Assembly (NCBI GenBank): GCA_910578115.1
Contig: CAJTPO010000010.1
Span: forward strand, 50,672 to 114,671
DNA from: an uncultured Lachnospiraceae bacterium
GTDB taxonomy: Bacteria; Bacillota; Clostridia; Lachnospirales; Lachnospiraceae
DNA length: 64,000 nucleotides
Direction: 5' to 3'
Below are positions 26,843-36,014 of this stretch, in pieces (position 1 is the stretch's first letter; the number at the start of each line of letters is the position of its first letter). Below the pieces are notes generated by a model that was given only the letters and a program-made list of their open reading frames with translations, did not search any database and was not told the origin of the DNA. The translations under genes and the position numbers were made by a program.

Positions 26843-26910
26843 GCGCTGCCTGTGGCCGGCTTATCCATGCCCGGGCTGCGACTGGATAAAAGCAGCGCAG
26901 AAATGGAGGA
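26843..26910 (+). promoter_or_regulatory. Hairpin plus Shine-Dalgarno module (family B-like)
   Basis: GCGCTGC (26843-26849) pairs with GCAGCGC (26892-26898), and the closing stem is followed directly by AGAAATGGAGG, five bases before the ATG of the 59-residue gene. The loop contains further short complementary pieces (CCGGG/CCCGGG). The TTCGG linker of other copies is replaced by AGA. Confidence 0.5.
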
Positions 26911-26914
26911 AACA

Positions 26915-27094
26915 ATGAATACATTCCAGTATGTAGTTGTCAGTATTGATGGAGATTATGCGAATCTGCGGCGTATCGATGTGGAGAGTGAAGAGACGAA
27001 GCTGGTTGCGAGAGCGCTGCTTCCGCCGGAGATCAGGGAAGGAACGAAGTTGTTGTATGAACTGATGCAGTATGAGATTATGGAGAATGCATGA
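26915..27094 (+). CDS. Small protein downstream of sigF, 59 residues
   Basis: A 59-residue acidic protein beginning MNTFQYVVVSIDGDYANLRR and ending YELMQYEIMENA. The ATG at 26915 has AATGGAGG five bases upstream; the upstream in-frame extension to 26810 lies in a hairpin region and lacks a ribosome site. The start VVVSIDGDYANLRRID suggests a short beta-strand pair. It is 116 bases after sigF on the same strand and may be part of the operon. Family not recognised. Confidence 0.7.
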   Translation: MNTFQYVVVSIDGDYANLRRIDVESEETKLVARALLPPEIREGTKLLYELMQYEIMENA

Positions 27095-27176
27095 CTATTT
27101 GCTGATTATTTCTGTCACCGCCTGCGGTCTCCCGCATAGTCTATAGTAAATGTGCAAACAGGACTTGGGGAGAATT

Positions 27177-28199
27177 ATGAAGAAATTATTCTGTCTGTTT
27201 CTCACGATCATCATGATTATGGGTTCCGTCTGCGGCTGTGGCATGCAGAGCGGTAAGAATGACGAAGGAGGCAAAGGCGACAGCGTGCCGGTGGTGCTTA
27301 ATGAGGTGGCTCATTCTATTTTCTATGCTCCTATGTACGTAGCGATAGAGGAAGGATATTTTGCAGAAGAAGGGATCGATCTGACGCTGATCACAGGTTT
27401 CGGCGCCGATAAGACGATGACAGCCCTGCTGACAGGGGAAGCCGACATCGGCTTCATGGGCAGTGAAAGTACGATCTATACTTATAAGGAAGGAGCCTCT
27501 GATCCGGCTGTCAATTTTGCTCAGCTGACACAGCGTGCCGGCAATTTTCTGGTGTCGAGAGAACCTGTTGATAATTTCAGCTGGGATATGCTGATCGGAA
27601 AGAATGTGCTGGGAGGCAGGGCAGGCGGTATGCCGGAAATGGTATTCGAGTACATCTTAAAGAAAAACGGCATCGACCCGGCCACGGACCTGTCTATTGA
27701 CCAGAGCATTGATTTTGGTTCCACCGCGGCAGCCTTTTCCGGAGGGCAGGCGGATTTTACCGTGGAATTTGAGCCGCATGCGACCTCTCTGGAAGCCAAG
27801 GGTGATGGTTATGTGGTAGCTTCTCTGGGTAAAGATTCCGGCTATGTGCCTTACACCGCCTTCTCGGCCAGGAAGAGTTATCTCGAGCAGAATCCGGAGG
27901 TTATCCAGTCCTTTACCAATGCTCTGCAGAAGGGAATGGATTATGTGCAGTCCCATACAGCGGAAGAAATTGCCAAAGTGATCGCACCGCAGTTTGAGGA
28001 GACGGATCTGGATACGATTACTACGATCGTAGAGAGGTATGCTTCTCAGGATACATGGAAGGAGGATCTGATCTTCGAGGAAGACAGTTTTACCCTTCTG
28101 CAGAATATCCTGGAAGAGTCCGGGGAATTGGAGGAACGGGTCCCCTATGCCGATCTGGTGGACACCAGCTATGCACAGAAGGCGGCGTCAGGCAGATAG
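27177..28199 (+). CDS. NMT1/THI5-like ABC transporter substrate-binding lipoprotein
   Basis: A 340-residue lipoprotein. The signal peptide ends in the lipobox SVCGC, giving Cys21 or nearby as the lipid site. The mature domain matches the NMT1/SsuA-like fold: FYAPMYVAIEEGYFAEEGID, TALLTGEADIGFMGSE and the hinge region. Such proteins bind small organic molecules such as thiamine precursors, sulfonates or riboflavin. No permease or ATPase gene is adjacent: the preceding gene belongs to the sigma-F operon and the following genes are reversed. No thiamine riboswitch was found upstream, so the ligand stays open. ATG 27177 follows GGGGAGA. Confidence 0.85.
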   Translation: MKKLFCLFLTIIMIMGSVCGCGMQSGKNDEGGKGDSVPVVLNEVAHSIFYAPMYVAIEEGYFAEEGIDLTLITGFGADKTMTALLTGEADIGFMGSESTIYTYKEGASDPAVNFAQLTQRAGNFLVSREPVDNFSWDMLIGKNVLGGRAGGMPEMVFEYILKKNGIDPATDLSIDQSIDFGSTAAAFSGGQADFTVEFEPHATSLEAKGDGYVVASLGKDSGYVPYTAFSARKSYLEQNPEVIQSFTNALQKGMDYVQSHTAEEIAKVIAPQFEETDLDTITTIVERYASQDTWKEDLIFEEDSFTLLQNILEESGELEERVPYADLVDTSYAQKAASGR

Positions 28200-28227
28200 T
28201 CTGCCTGACGGAACAGCAGGGCACAGG

Positions 28228-28884
28228 TCAGCTCTCCTGTTTGATATGGGGCAGGTTCCAGTGAAAGTATGCTGCCAGGAACCGAATCAATATGATGAGC
28301 AGAGCGGATATGACCATGGATGGAGTCTGCCCGAATGCCCGGTAGATCCATACACAGCTTAAGGCGCCGACAACAGAAGCACAGGCGTAAATATGTTTTA
28401 CAAATATATAAGGCGGTACACCTGCCATGATATCCCGCAGAAGGCCGCCTCCGACACCAGTCAGTGTGCCCAGAAAGACCAATAGAAAGGTATTATCCGG
28501 ATATCCGTTTTGAATACCGGTCATAACGCCCATTACGGTGAAGATACCAAGGCCAACGGAATCCATGATAAACATTGCCCGGTCATATAACAGACCGGGC
28601 TTTCCCTGTAGAAGCCCGTTTCTAAAGTACAGGACGGAAAAAACCAGCAGGGCGGAAGCAACGGCAACCATTACATAGACCGGCCTTACCAGAGCGCCTG
28701 GTATATTTCCGAGGATCATGTCCCGGGTCATGCCGCCGCCCACTGCCGTGACAACACCGAGCACGCATACGCCAAAAATATCCATGCCCCGATGGATGCC
28801 GGTCATCGCTCCGGATGCCGCGAATGCGATCGTTCCGATGATTTCCATGTAAAATACAATATCAAAGATCTGTTCCGGTGCCAT
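28228..28884 (-). CDS. TRIC-family (UPF0126) cation channel protein
   Basis: A 218-residue protein with about seven membrane segments and two repeats of the glycine motif (AASGAMTGIHRGMDIFGVCV, VTAVGGGMTRDMILG; then FTVMGVMTGIQNG, GTLTGVGGGLLRDIMAG). These match the bacterial trimeric intracellular cation channel family (formerly UPF0126). The start ATG at 28884 has GGAGGG upstream, inside the end of the DUF1836 gene, which it overlaps by 23 bases, so the two are translated from one message. It may conduct K+ or a related cation; physiological role not known. Confidence 0.88.
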   Translation of the reverse strand: MAPEQIFDIVFYMEIIGTIAFAASGAMTGIHRGMDIFGVCVLGVVTAVGGGMTRDMILGNIPGALVRPVYVMVAVASALLVFSVLYFRNGLLQGKPGLLYDRAMFIMDSVGLGIFTVMGVMTGIQNGYPDNTFLLVFLGTLTGVGGGLLRDIMAGVPPYIFVKHIYACASVVGALSCVWIYRAFGQTPSMVISALLIILIRFLAAYFHWNLPHIKQES

Positions 28885-29524
28885 TTTTTCCCTCCGACTT
28901 GCTTCGATGCTTCTTTTCCCCGCTGCCGGAGGTGTCTCTCCGCATCCCGTCTATCATTTTCTCGATCAACAGCTTCTTGACGTAGACATCAAAACTTAAC
29001 ATGCAGATGAAAGCGAACGTCTGCAGAAAGTTTTGGTTCTCCTGAGGAGCATCCTGAAAAGTCTGTTCCGATCTTCTGAATTTTTCCATGATATCACGTT
29101 TTAAAATGCCAATCTGTTCCTTTTCCAGCCCGAAAGCTTCCTCATAGATCTTTTCCAGATTATAATCTTCGTTCGTGTTAAAAAATTTAGAGGTGATAGG
29201 GTGCAGCAACTGCTGAATGTCACTGATGGAGAGGATGCCTTTGTAATAGTAGATGAAGATGAGCAGCATAACGTGCTCTTTGGAATACTTTTTCCTGGTT
29301 GGAGGCGGGAGCAGGTTATTCTTTGCGTAATTATTGATCATGGTTTTGGTGAGGATTTTATCCTCGTCAGGATTTCTCGCTGCATGTTTCAGATGAGACT
29401 CCATGAAAGTAGTGACCTGATCCATATATAAATCGATATTTGGAATATCTTTGGTACTGATGTATTCGATCCGGTCAAGGCTTTCCAATATACTGCTTAG
29501 CAGATCTTCGGTATTGATCGTCAT
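28862..29524 (-). CDS. DUF1836 domain protein
   Basis: A 220-residue cytoplasmic protein with the DUF1836 pattern: an N-terminal helical part, then NYAKNNLLPPPTRKKYSKEH and a HVMLLIFIYYYKGILSISDI segment that resembles a MerR-like winged helix. A regulatory, DNA-binding role has been suggested for such proteins but is not proven. ATG 29524 is chosen because GGGGGATTAAT precedes it; an in-frame ATG at 29584 would begin inside a repeat element. A TTGTCA-17-TATAAT promoter lies upstream on this strand. It overlaps the TRIC-family gene. Confidence 0.82.
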   Translation of the reverse strand: MTINTEDLLSSILESLDRIEYISTKDIPNIDLYMDQVTTFMESHLKHAARNPDEDKILTKTMINNYAKNNLLPPPTRKKYSKEHVMLLIFIYYYKGILSISDIQQLLHPITSKFFNTNEDYNLEKIYEEAFGLEKEQIGILKRDIMEKFRRSEQTFQDAPQENQNFLQTFAFICMLSFDVYVKKLLIEKMIDGMRRDTSGSGEKKHRSKSEGKNGTGTDL

Positions 29525-29530
29525 ATTAAT

Positions 29531-29584
29531 CCCCCAGCGGCCCGCCAGGCGGCAGGCTGAGCATGATGTAAGTTTATTGTACAT
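29531..29584 (-). repeat. Three-hairpin dispersed repeat (family A), partial copy
   Basis: On the minus strand this reads AATAAACTTACATCATGCTC, then the CCTGCCGCCTGGCGGG hairpin and GCCGC. It is cut off before the second hairpin and lies in the 5' leader of the DUF1836 gene, between its promoter and its ribosome site. Confidence 0.75.
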
Positions 29585-29589
29585 GTTTC

Positions 29590-29618
29590 ATTATATAGTT
29601 TTTGTTACTACATGACAA
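29590..29618 (-). promoter_or_regulatory. Sigma-A promoter of the DUF1836-TRIC operon
   Basis: On the minus strand TTGTCA (29618-29613), a 17-base spacer and TATAAT (29595-29590) form a near-consensus promoter pointing to the DUF1836 gene. Confidence 0.75.
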
Positions 29619-29760
29619 GTGTTTTATTCCCGAGAGGCAGTCTGACATTGCCTCACGGTGTCCTGCATCCCGCTGCGGGGCAGTCGGCCGATAAACTGCA
29701 GCTTGACATGGCCATTGTCCTGCCATAAAATAGGAAAAGACTGTCAAAGGAGCGTGTGTT

Positions 29761-30522
29761 ATGAAAGAATATCGCAATTATATTTTTGATCTTTACGGAA
29801 CGCTGGTAGATATTGACGTGGATGAGACGGACAGGAAGCTGTGGGAACATATGTGCCGGTTTTACGGTTATTATGGTGCGTTGTATGAGGCGGATGAACT
29901 GCGCCGGGCCTACTCATTGTCTGTACAGGACAGGAATGATCAGGTGAAGAAAGAGTATGCGGTAAAGTATCGTCATGAAAGTCATCCGGAAATACTTTAT
30001 GAAGAAGTATTTGGCGGTTTGTATGCGGATAAGGGGATTGTACCGGATCAGCAGCTGATTCTCCATACTGCACAGATGTTCAGGGCCTGCTCAGTAAAAG
30101 AGATCCGTCTGTATGCCCATGCAAAAGAGCTGCTGGAAGCACTGCGGGCCGCCGGAAAGAAGGTCTATCTGTTGTCCAATGCGCAGCGTATTTTTACGGA
30201 ATATGAGATGCGCTGTTTGGGAATCTGGGATCTGTTTGACGGTATACAGATTTCTTCCGATCATGGATGTAAGAAGCCGGATGAAAGATTCTTCCGGATC
30301 CTGTTGGAACGTTTCTCGTTGAAACCGGAGGAATCCCTGATGATCGGCAATAATATGTATGATGATATCGCAGGTGCCTCCAGGGTGGGCATGGAAAGTT
30401 TCTACATTCATTCGGCGCTTTCACCCAGGGAGCAGGAGGACAGTACGTCACAGGATATCCGCGCCGATTATGTGATGAGAAGGATGAATTTACGGCAGCT
30501 TCAAAACAGATTGTTACCATAA
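29761..30522 (+). CDS. HAD family hydrolase (YjjG/haloacid dehalogenase-like)
   Basis: A 253-residue HAD phosphatase. Motif I is IFDLYGTLVDID at residues 9-20, motif II LLSNAQ, motif III KKPDERFF, motif IV MIGNNMYDDIAGA. The second Asp of DxD is replaced by Tyr, as in the DLYGTL/DAYGTL variants of the haloacid dehalogenase branch; many of these are nucleotidases or small phosphatases. ATG 29761 follows AAAGGAG. The gene stands alone between the divergent DUF1836 operon and a convergent PBP gene. Substrate unknown. Confidence 0.88.
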   Translation: MKEYRNYIFDLYGTLVDIDVDETDRKLWEHMCRFYGYYGALYEADELRRAYSLSVQDRNDQVKKEYAVKYRHESHPEILYEEVFGGLYADKGIVPDQQLILHTAQMFRACSVKEIRLYAHAKELLEALRAAGKKVYLLSNAQRIFTEYEMRCLGIWDLFDGIQISSDHGCKKPDERFFRILLERFSLKPEESLMIGNNMYDDIAGASRVGMESFYIHSALSPREQEDSTSQDIRADYVMRRMNLRQLQNRLLP

Positions 30523-30530
30523 AATATTAA

Positions 30531-30565
30531 ATACCCCGCGGTTTCACACCTGCGGGGTATTTTTC
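30531..30565. terminator. Bidirectional intrinsic terminator
   Basis: ATACCCCGC (30531-30539) pairs with GCGGGGTAT (30552-30560), then TTTT; on the other strand the stem is followed by TTTAATATTTT. It serves the HAD gene and the convergent penicillin-binding protein gene. Confidence 0.85.
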
Positions 30566-30584
30566 ATGACTGTATTCAATATGA

Positions 30585-33326
30585 TTACGGGGTCGGGGTC
30601 TGTTCCGGCGGCTGTGGCTGTTGTGCCTGCTGTTCCTGTGCAGCCTGTTGCGCGGCCTGCTGTGCCGCAAGAGCCCGCTGTTCCATTTCGGCCCGCTGTC
30701 CGTTGACGATGGCTTCCCAATCCGGGTTGGCAAAGAATTCCGGACTGTGCGGACACATGTTCACTGGTGTGGACGGCTGCTGTACGACTGAACCGTCTTC
30801 TGCGGCAGGCTGTTCCGGTTGTGGCTGTACAGGCTGACCGGAGGCAGCAGCAGAGCCGCTCTGCAGAGAAATATCTTCAATCGGCGTCAGTTCCAGCACA
30901 CTCTCTACCTTGAAAGGACAGCCCTCGTAGGCGGGGAGGCTGCAGTACTGGCAGACCTGACCGGCATAATGTACGTCGCATGTCGCGGTAGGCACGGTGC
31001 CCTCCGCGAAGTATTCCGTGCGCATGGTACCGGAGCAGAGACCGTCGATCGGCAGCTTGCCGGAGCGGGCGCATACGGTTGCGGTGACAATACCGGAAGG
31101 AACCGGGAAGGATTCATTCGGCAGTCCTTCATGGATCTGCGACATGACTGCCCGCCATAACTTCTTCGCCAGATTCTTCTCGTCACCGGATAATTTGACG
31201 TTGTTGTCGAATCCTGCCCAAGTGGTTGCCGTATAGTAAGGCGTGTAACCGGAGAACCATACGTCATTGTAGTCTGATGTAGTACCGGTCTTACCGGCAA
31301 TGGCCATGCCGCCGAAATTAACGGAACCGCCGGTGCCGCTGGTGACAACATCCACCATGGCATCTGTCAGCAGAAAGGCCGTGGATTCCTTGATGACCTG
31401 TCTGGACTGCGGCGTCGTGTTGTCCAGAATGATATTGCCGTCGTGATCGACGACTCGTGTGTACAGTTTGGGCTTGATATAAGTGCCGCCGTTGGCGATA
31501 CAGGCGTAAGCGGCATTCAGCTCTTCGTTGGTCACGCCGTTGGTGATACCGCCCAGTGCAAGAGCCTGTTGAATATCGGAGAAGATCTTGCCGTTGATCT
31601 CTTTGCTCTCCTCCAGGGTAGTGAAGCCGAAGTTCGTCAGATAGTCGAATCCCAGTCTGGGTGTGATCTGTGTCAATGTCTTGACTGCCACGATGTTCAT
31701 AGACTGGGCGATACCTACTCTGAGGGAGGAAAGTCCCCGGTAAGCCTCGCCGTACCAGTTGGCCACCGGCCGTCCGTCCGCGTAGTTAAAGGGAGCGTCG
31801 TTCATGACCGTAGCAAGAGTCAGTCCGGCACTGTCAAGAGCCGGTGCGTAGGTGGATACGACCTTAAAGGTAGAACCGGGCTGTCTTGCAGTATCGGTGG
31901 CCCGATTCAGGGTACGGCTGCCCAGCTTGGCACCGCGGCCGCCTTCCATGGCAACGACGTAGCCGGTACTTTGATCCTGTACAACCAGTGATACCTGAGG
32001 CTGTACGGTCAGGCTGACGTTCTCGAGAAATACGGAGTCACCGGGTGACAGGACTGCTTCCTTATATAATTCGATGTCCTGATACGCTTCTTCCTGAGAG
32101 GCGTAGATCAGGTTATATTTGGCAGACCGGTTCTCCTGCCAGTAGGTGCGGAACATTTCCGTACTGTGGTTCTCACGGTCGCCGTTGCTCTTATCGACGG
32201 TCAGTTCGTAATTCAGATACCATTTCGTGTTGGCCGGGAAATTATTCTCATCGGCAAAGGCATCGTCGCAGATTTTCTGGATCTTGGGATCCTGTGTGGA
32301 ATAAATTTTCAGGCCGCCGCTGTAAAGCAGGGTATATGCCTGAGTCTCATTGTAGCCGGCCGCGATCAGATCTTCCAGGATATCGTCCGTCAGTGCATCT
32401 ACGAAATATGTATTGACGGTGGATTCTGCATTCTCGGAATCGGCGATCTGGATGCGGGAATATACATCGTCCGCCAGTGCCTCGGCCCGCTGTTCCTGTG
32501 TGATATATCCCTGATCGTACATATCCTTGAGCACTTTCTCACGACGGTTGGCATTGTCTTCCGGGTGTGTGATGGGGTTATAGCGGGAGGGATTCTGCGT
32601 GATCCCTGCGATGACTGCGCACTCCGAAAGATTTAAGTCGCTGACCGATTTGTTGAAATAGCGCATGGACGCTGCCTGGACGCCGAGGGTGTTCTGACCC
32701 AGATTGATGGAGTTCATGTAATTGATCAGGATCGCGTCCTTGTCCATGACCTTTTCCAGTTCCAGGGCAAGATACTGTTCCTGGATCTTACGTTTCAGTC
32801 TTTCGGCGAAGGTATCTTCGGAGGTCCAGTCCGTGAAGACGTTATTCTTGAGCAGCTGCTGGGTGATGGTGCTGGCGCCTTCTGTAAACTCTCCGCCTGT
32901 CAGTACATTCTGGATACCGACATATGCGGCACGGAAGATACCCTTGATATCAATCCCGTTGTGGGTGTAGAAACGGGCATCCTCAATTGCGACAAAGGCA
33001 TTCTGCAGATCCTTTGGCACCATATCGATGGTGACAGGGATACGGTTGGAATCAGTGGATACCAGCTTGGCGGTCTGATTGTTCTCGATATCATAGACAA
33101 AAGTTGAAAAGCGGGTGGGCGTAACGTCAACGTTACTGATGTCGGGAGCGCTGGCCAGCACACCCTTGAAGATACCGATCCCGGCACTTGCACCGATGAT
33201 GCCGACAGCGATCAGAGCCAGCAGGCATATCTGTACCAAAGTAAAACCGAGCTTTTTCCCCCATTTTGTGGATTTAGAATGAAGTGCCTGCTGTTTCCTG
33301 CGGACACCCTTTTTTCCATAATTCAT
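30585..33326 (-). CDS. Class A penicillin-binding protein (PBP1a-like)
   Basis: A 913-residue bifunctional peptidoglycan synthase. Cytoplasmic Arg/Lys-rich start, a membrane anchor at about 30-52, GT51 glycosyltransferase domain with the catalytic Glu in AIEDARFYTHNGID (about residue 116) and EGASTITQQLLKNN, then transpeptidase domain with SxxK (GSTFK, about 482), SMN in IAQSMNIVAV and KTGTT (about 680). The tail from about residue 810 is Gln/Pro/Ala-rich and ends PPEQTPTP after a segment with several Cys. It polymerises and cross-links cell-wall strands outside the membrane. Start ATG 33326 follows GGAGGAG. It is a single-gene unit. Confidence 0.95.
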   Translation of the reverse strand: MNYGKKGVRRKQQALHSKSTKWGKKLGFTLVQICLLALIAVGIIGASAGIGIFKGVLASAPDISNVDVTPTRFSTFVYDIENNQTAKLVSTDSNRIPVTIDMVPKDLQNAFVAIEDARFYTHNGIDIKGIFRAAYVGIQNVLTGGEFTEGASTITQQLLKNNVFTDWTSEDTFAERLKRKIQEQYLALELEKVMDKDAILINYMNSINLGQNTLGVQAASMRYFNKSVSDLNLSECAVIAGITQNPSRYNPITHPEDNANRREKVLKDMYDQGYITQEQRAEALADDVYSRIQIADSENAESTVNTYFVDALTDDILEDLIAAGYNETQAYTLLYSGGLKIYSTQDPKIQKICDDAFADENNFPANTKWYLNYELTVDKSNGDRENHSTEMFRTYWQENRSAKYNLIYASQEEAYQDIELYKEAVLSPGDSVFLENVSLTVQPQVSLVVQDQSTGYVVAMEGGRGAKLGSRTLNRATDTARQPGSTFKVVSTYAPALDSAGLTLATVMNDAPFNYADGRPVANWYGEAYRGLSSLRVGIAQSMNIVAVKTLTQITPRLGFDYLTNFGFTTLEESKEINGKIFSDIQQALALGGITNGVTNEELNAAYACIANGGTYIKPKLYTRVVDHDGNIILDNTTPQSRQVIKESTAFLLTDAMVDVVTSGTGGSVNFGGMAIAGKTGTTSDYNDVWFSGYTPYYTATTWAGFDNNVKLSGDEKNLAKKLWRAVMSQIHEGLPNESFPVPSGIVTATVCARSGKLPIDGLCSGTMRTEYFAEGTVPTATCDVHYAGQVCQYCSLPAYEGCPFKVESVLELTPIEDISLQSGSAAASGQPVQPQPEQPAAEDGSVVQQPSTPVNMCPHSPEFFANPDWEAIVNGQRAEMEQRALAAQQAAQQAAQEQQAQQPQPPEQTPTP

Positions 33327-33676
33327 GTTACTCCTCCTTAGGTTGATCTGCCCCTCATACGATTACCTGCTGTGATCATGTCCGTCCGGAATGGAGCACA
33401 GCAAAGGCACAAAATCCCCTCGTAAAACATGTGCATAATGATACACGTTACATTATTATAGCAAAGATTATCTGGCAAATAAAGGATTTTCATTTTATAT
33501 TAAGGATTGTTTACAATTATGTACACTTTTATACACGTACAGGTCAATGGCCGGCAAAACCTGGCTTGACTGGCCTTCCCCAAAATGAGATAATATGCGC
33601 AGGAATCGGAACAGACAGCAGAAACATGGTAAACTGCGGCATATCAAATCCGGGAATGGAGTGGACAGTATACGGC

Positions 33677-34315
33677 ATGGAATCTGGACATGGATTGGAA
33701 CCATATAAGATCATAGCATATGGGGGAGCGGGAGAGATTGAGGAGAAGAAATCCCGTTTTATCGCCCATGTATCGGCGGCAGATACGGAAGAAGAGGCGC
33801 TTGCCTTTATAGAAGCCAAGAGGAAACAATACTGGGACGCGAGACATAACTGTTACGCATATGTACTGGGCGAACAGGGACAGACGCTGCGCTTTTCCGA
33901 CGACGGGGAACCCGCGGGAACGGCGGGCAGACCGATTCTGGAGGTGCTTATAAACTCCGGCATCCGGAATCTGGTGGTGGTAGTGACCAGATATTTCGGC
34001 GGCGTCCTGCTTGGAACCGGGGGACTGGTGCGTGCCTATACGAAAGCGGCCCAGGCCGGGCTTGCGGCCAGTGATGTGCGTACGATGTGTTATGGATATG
34101 AAATTGAACTGGTGACGGATTATAACGGCATCGGTAAGATACAATATCTGTTGGGCGTCAGAAAGATTCCGGTGGATGCCGAGTATGGAGAGCGGGTGCA
34201 TGTACGTGTGCGGGTGCCGTATGAGGATAAGGATGCCGTGGTGCATGAGGTGACGGAGGCCACTGCCGGCAGGACAGAGGTTATGGTCTCGGATCCGTTC
34301 TACTTTATGGTATAG
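33677..34315 (+). CDS. YigZ / IMPACT family protein (UPF0029)
   Basis: A protein of about 212 residues. The N-terminal UPF0029 domain has EIEEKKSRFIAHV, ARHNCYAYVLGEQGQTLRFS, DDGEPAGTAGRPILEVL and VVVTRYFGGVLLGTGGLVRAY, followed by a C-terminal DUF1949-like ferredoxin fold. The start is uncertain: ATG 33656, ATG 33677 and TTG 33695 are in frame; 33677 gives the usual family length. The frame is open farther upstream to 33431, but without a ribosome site. Family members resemble the eukaryotic IMPACT regulators, but their bacterial task is unclear. Confidence 0.85.
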   Translation: MESGHGLEPYKIIAYGGAGEIEEKKSRFIAHVSAADTEEEALAFIEAKRKQYWDARHNCYAYVLGEQGQTLRFSDDGEPAGTAGRPILEVLINSGIRNLVVVVTRYFGGVLLGTGGLVRAYTKAAQAGLAASDVRTMCYGYEIELVTDYNGIGKIQYLLGVRKIPVDAEYGERVHVRVRVPYEDKDAVVHEVTEATAGRTEVMVSDPFYFMV

Positions 34316-34352
34316 GAAATTCTTTCGCTGATTCGAACTCGCGAAGCGAATC
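34315..34352 (+). repeat. Short dispersed repeat (family C)
   Basis: GGAAATTC followed by a hairpin-forming ATTCGA..TCGCGAAG.GAATC. A similar stretch occurs at 63861-63897, next to a family A repeat. Here it abuts the yigZ-like stop codon. The remaining 128 bases to the mgtE start show no known magnesium riboswitch. Confidence 0.5.
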
Positions 34353-34480
34353 CTGCTGCGCGTGGGCATGGGCTGACAGGCGGGATTTCCTGCCGGCGGC
34401 TTTTCCGGTGGAAGACCGGAAGGAATGGACGCTGCAGACCGGTCGGGATCAATGCGGCGGGACAGGAGGAACAGAGAGTT

Positions 34481-35896
34481 ATGGGCGAGAGAAGAGAAGA
34501 GATGCGTACAAATGAAGCAGGCATTCGGGAGCGGGAGAATTATGAGTTCTACGAGAATTTTGGCGTGGACGACATCAGAGAGCTGCTGAACAAAGGGCAG
34601 TATACCAGGCTCAGGCAGCTGGTGCAGGAACTGAATGACGCAGATATCGCGGATCATCTGGAACATATGGATGAGGAAGAGATCGTGAAGGTGTTCAGGA
34701 TTCTGCCGAAAGATCTGGCGGCGGATGTTTTTTCCTATCTGGAGATCGAATTCCAGCAGTTTGTCATTACGTCCCTGTCAGACAAGGATGCCGGCAATAT
34801 CATAGACAATATGATGTCCGATGACGCCAAGGAATTGATGGAGGAGATGCCGGCCAATATCGTGAAAAGGCTGATCGCGAACACCAGTGCGGATACCAGG
34901 CAGGCGATCAATCATCTGATGCGCTATCCGGAGGATTCTGCCGGCAGCATCATGACGGTGGAGTATGTGGACTTAAAGGAGCATGATACGGTGGAGCAGG
35001 CCATAGAACGGATCCGGAAGGTGGGACTTGACAGCGAGACCATCAATATCTGCTATGTACTGGATCATAAGCGGACCCTGGTGGGGACTGTTGCGCTCAG
35101 ATATCTTCTTTTGAGCGATCCGGAGGCCGTGATCGGGGAGATGATGCACAAAAGTGTGGTGTCCCTGCACACGCTGATGGATCAGGAAGAAGTAGCCAGA
35201 ATGTTCAAGAAGTATGAGTTTACGGCCATGCCGGTGGTGGATAATGAGGACAGGCTGGTAGGGATTATTACCATGGATGACGTGGTGGATATTCTGGAAG
35301 AGGAGACGACGGAGGATATTGAGAAGATGGCAGCGGTGATGCCTTCCGACAAGCCGTATCTGCGTATGTCTGTCTTCGAGGCATATAAGAAAAGGATCCC
35401 GTGGCTGCTGCTTTTGATGATATCCGCAACTTTTACGGGCAGTATCATCACTTCTTTCGAAAATGCGCTGAGCAGATATGTGGTGTTGACGGCCTTTATT
35501 CCCATGTTGATGGATACGGGAGGCAATGCGGGCGGGCAGGCCAGCGCCATCATCATCCGCGGCCTGTCATTGGATGAGATCGCTTTTGCAGACTGGCGCA
35601 GGGTGGTGTGGAAGGAGATCAGGACGGCGGCGCTCTGCGGGTTGACGCTGGCAGTCTGCAATTTCGTGAAGCTGCTCATCTTTGACCGGGTGGGCATCTA
35701 TGTGGCTTTTGTGGTCTGTTTTACCCTGCTGATGGCAGTGATCGTGGCTAAGGTAGTCGGTTCTACCCTGCCTATGTGTGCCAGGAAGATCGGGATGGAC
35801 CCGGCGGTGATGGCAAGCCCGTTCATCACCACCATCGTGGATGCGATCTCGCTGTTGATCTATTTCAGGGTGGCCACGGTGGTGCTGGGGATTTAA
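34481..35896 (+). CDS. mgtE: Magnesium transporter MgtE
   Basis: A 471-residue Mg2+ channel. MgtE N domain of helical repeats (LLNKGQYTRLRQLVQELNDA, AADVFSYLEIEFQQFVITSL), two CBS domains (MTVEYVDLKEHDTVEQAI; FTAMPVVDNEDRLVGIITMD) and a C-terminal membrane domain with five segments and the conserved pore region MDTGGNAGGQASAIIIRGL. The N-terminal and CBS parts sense cytosolic Mg2+ and close the pore. ATG 34481 lies 11 bases after AGGAGG; an alternative ATG at 34502 has a weaker GAGAAGAG. Confidence 0.95.
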   Translation: MGERREEMRTNEAGIRERENYEFYENFGVDDIRELLNKGQYTRLRQLVQELNDADIADHLEHMDEEEIVKVFRILPKDLAADVFSYLEIEFQQFVITSLSDKDAGNIIDNMMSDDAKELMEEMPANIVKRLIANTSADTRQAINHLMRYPEDSAGSIMTVEYVDLKEHDTVEQAIERIRKVGLDSETINICYVLDHKRTLVGTVALRYLLLSDPEAVIGEMMHKSVVSLHTLMDQEEVARMFKKYEFTAMPVVDNEDRLVGIITMDDVVDILEEETTEDIEKMAAVMPSDKPYLRMSVFEAYKKRIPWLLLLMISATFTGSIITSFENALSRYVVLTAFIPMLMDTGGNAGGQASAIIIRGLSLDEIAFADWRRVVWKEIRTAALCGLTLAVCNFVKLLIFDRVGIYVAFVVCFTLLMAVIVAKVVGSTLPMCARKIGMDPAVMASPFITTIVDAISLLIYFRVATVVLGI

Positions 35897-35959
35897 AGAT
35901 TTATGCAGGGATTTCGGTATGGAGATGCAGATGACAGGTAATTGACAAAGATATAAAGC

Positions 35960-35994
35960 GGCCAGGTCAGTGTTTGGAATGCACGGACCTGGCC
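35960..35994 (-). terminator. Probable terminator of typA
   Basis: GGCCAGGTC (35960-35968) pairs with GACCTGGCC (35986-35994). On the minus strand it follows the typA stop by about 20 bases and is trailed by GCTTTATATC, a weak T-tract. Confidence 0.6.
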
Positions 35995-36014
35995 AAAGTG
36001 ACAGAAAACATATT

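Noticed and set aside
27095..27176. TPP riboswitch before the NMT1-like gene
   Set aside because: The conserved CTGAGA and ACCTGA..GGATAATGCC segments are absent.
34353..34480. Magnesium (M-box) riboswitch before mgtE
   Set aside because: No conserved M-box segments and no terminator; the space is too short for the usual element.
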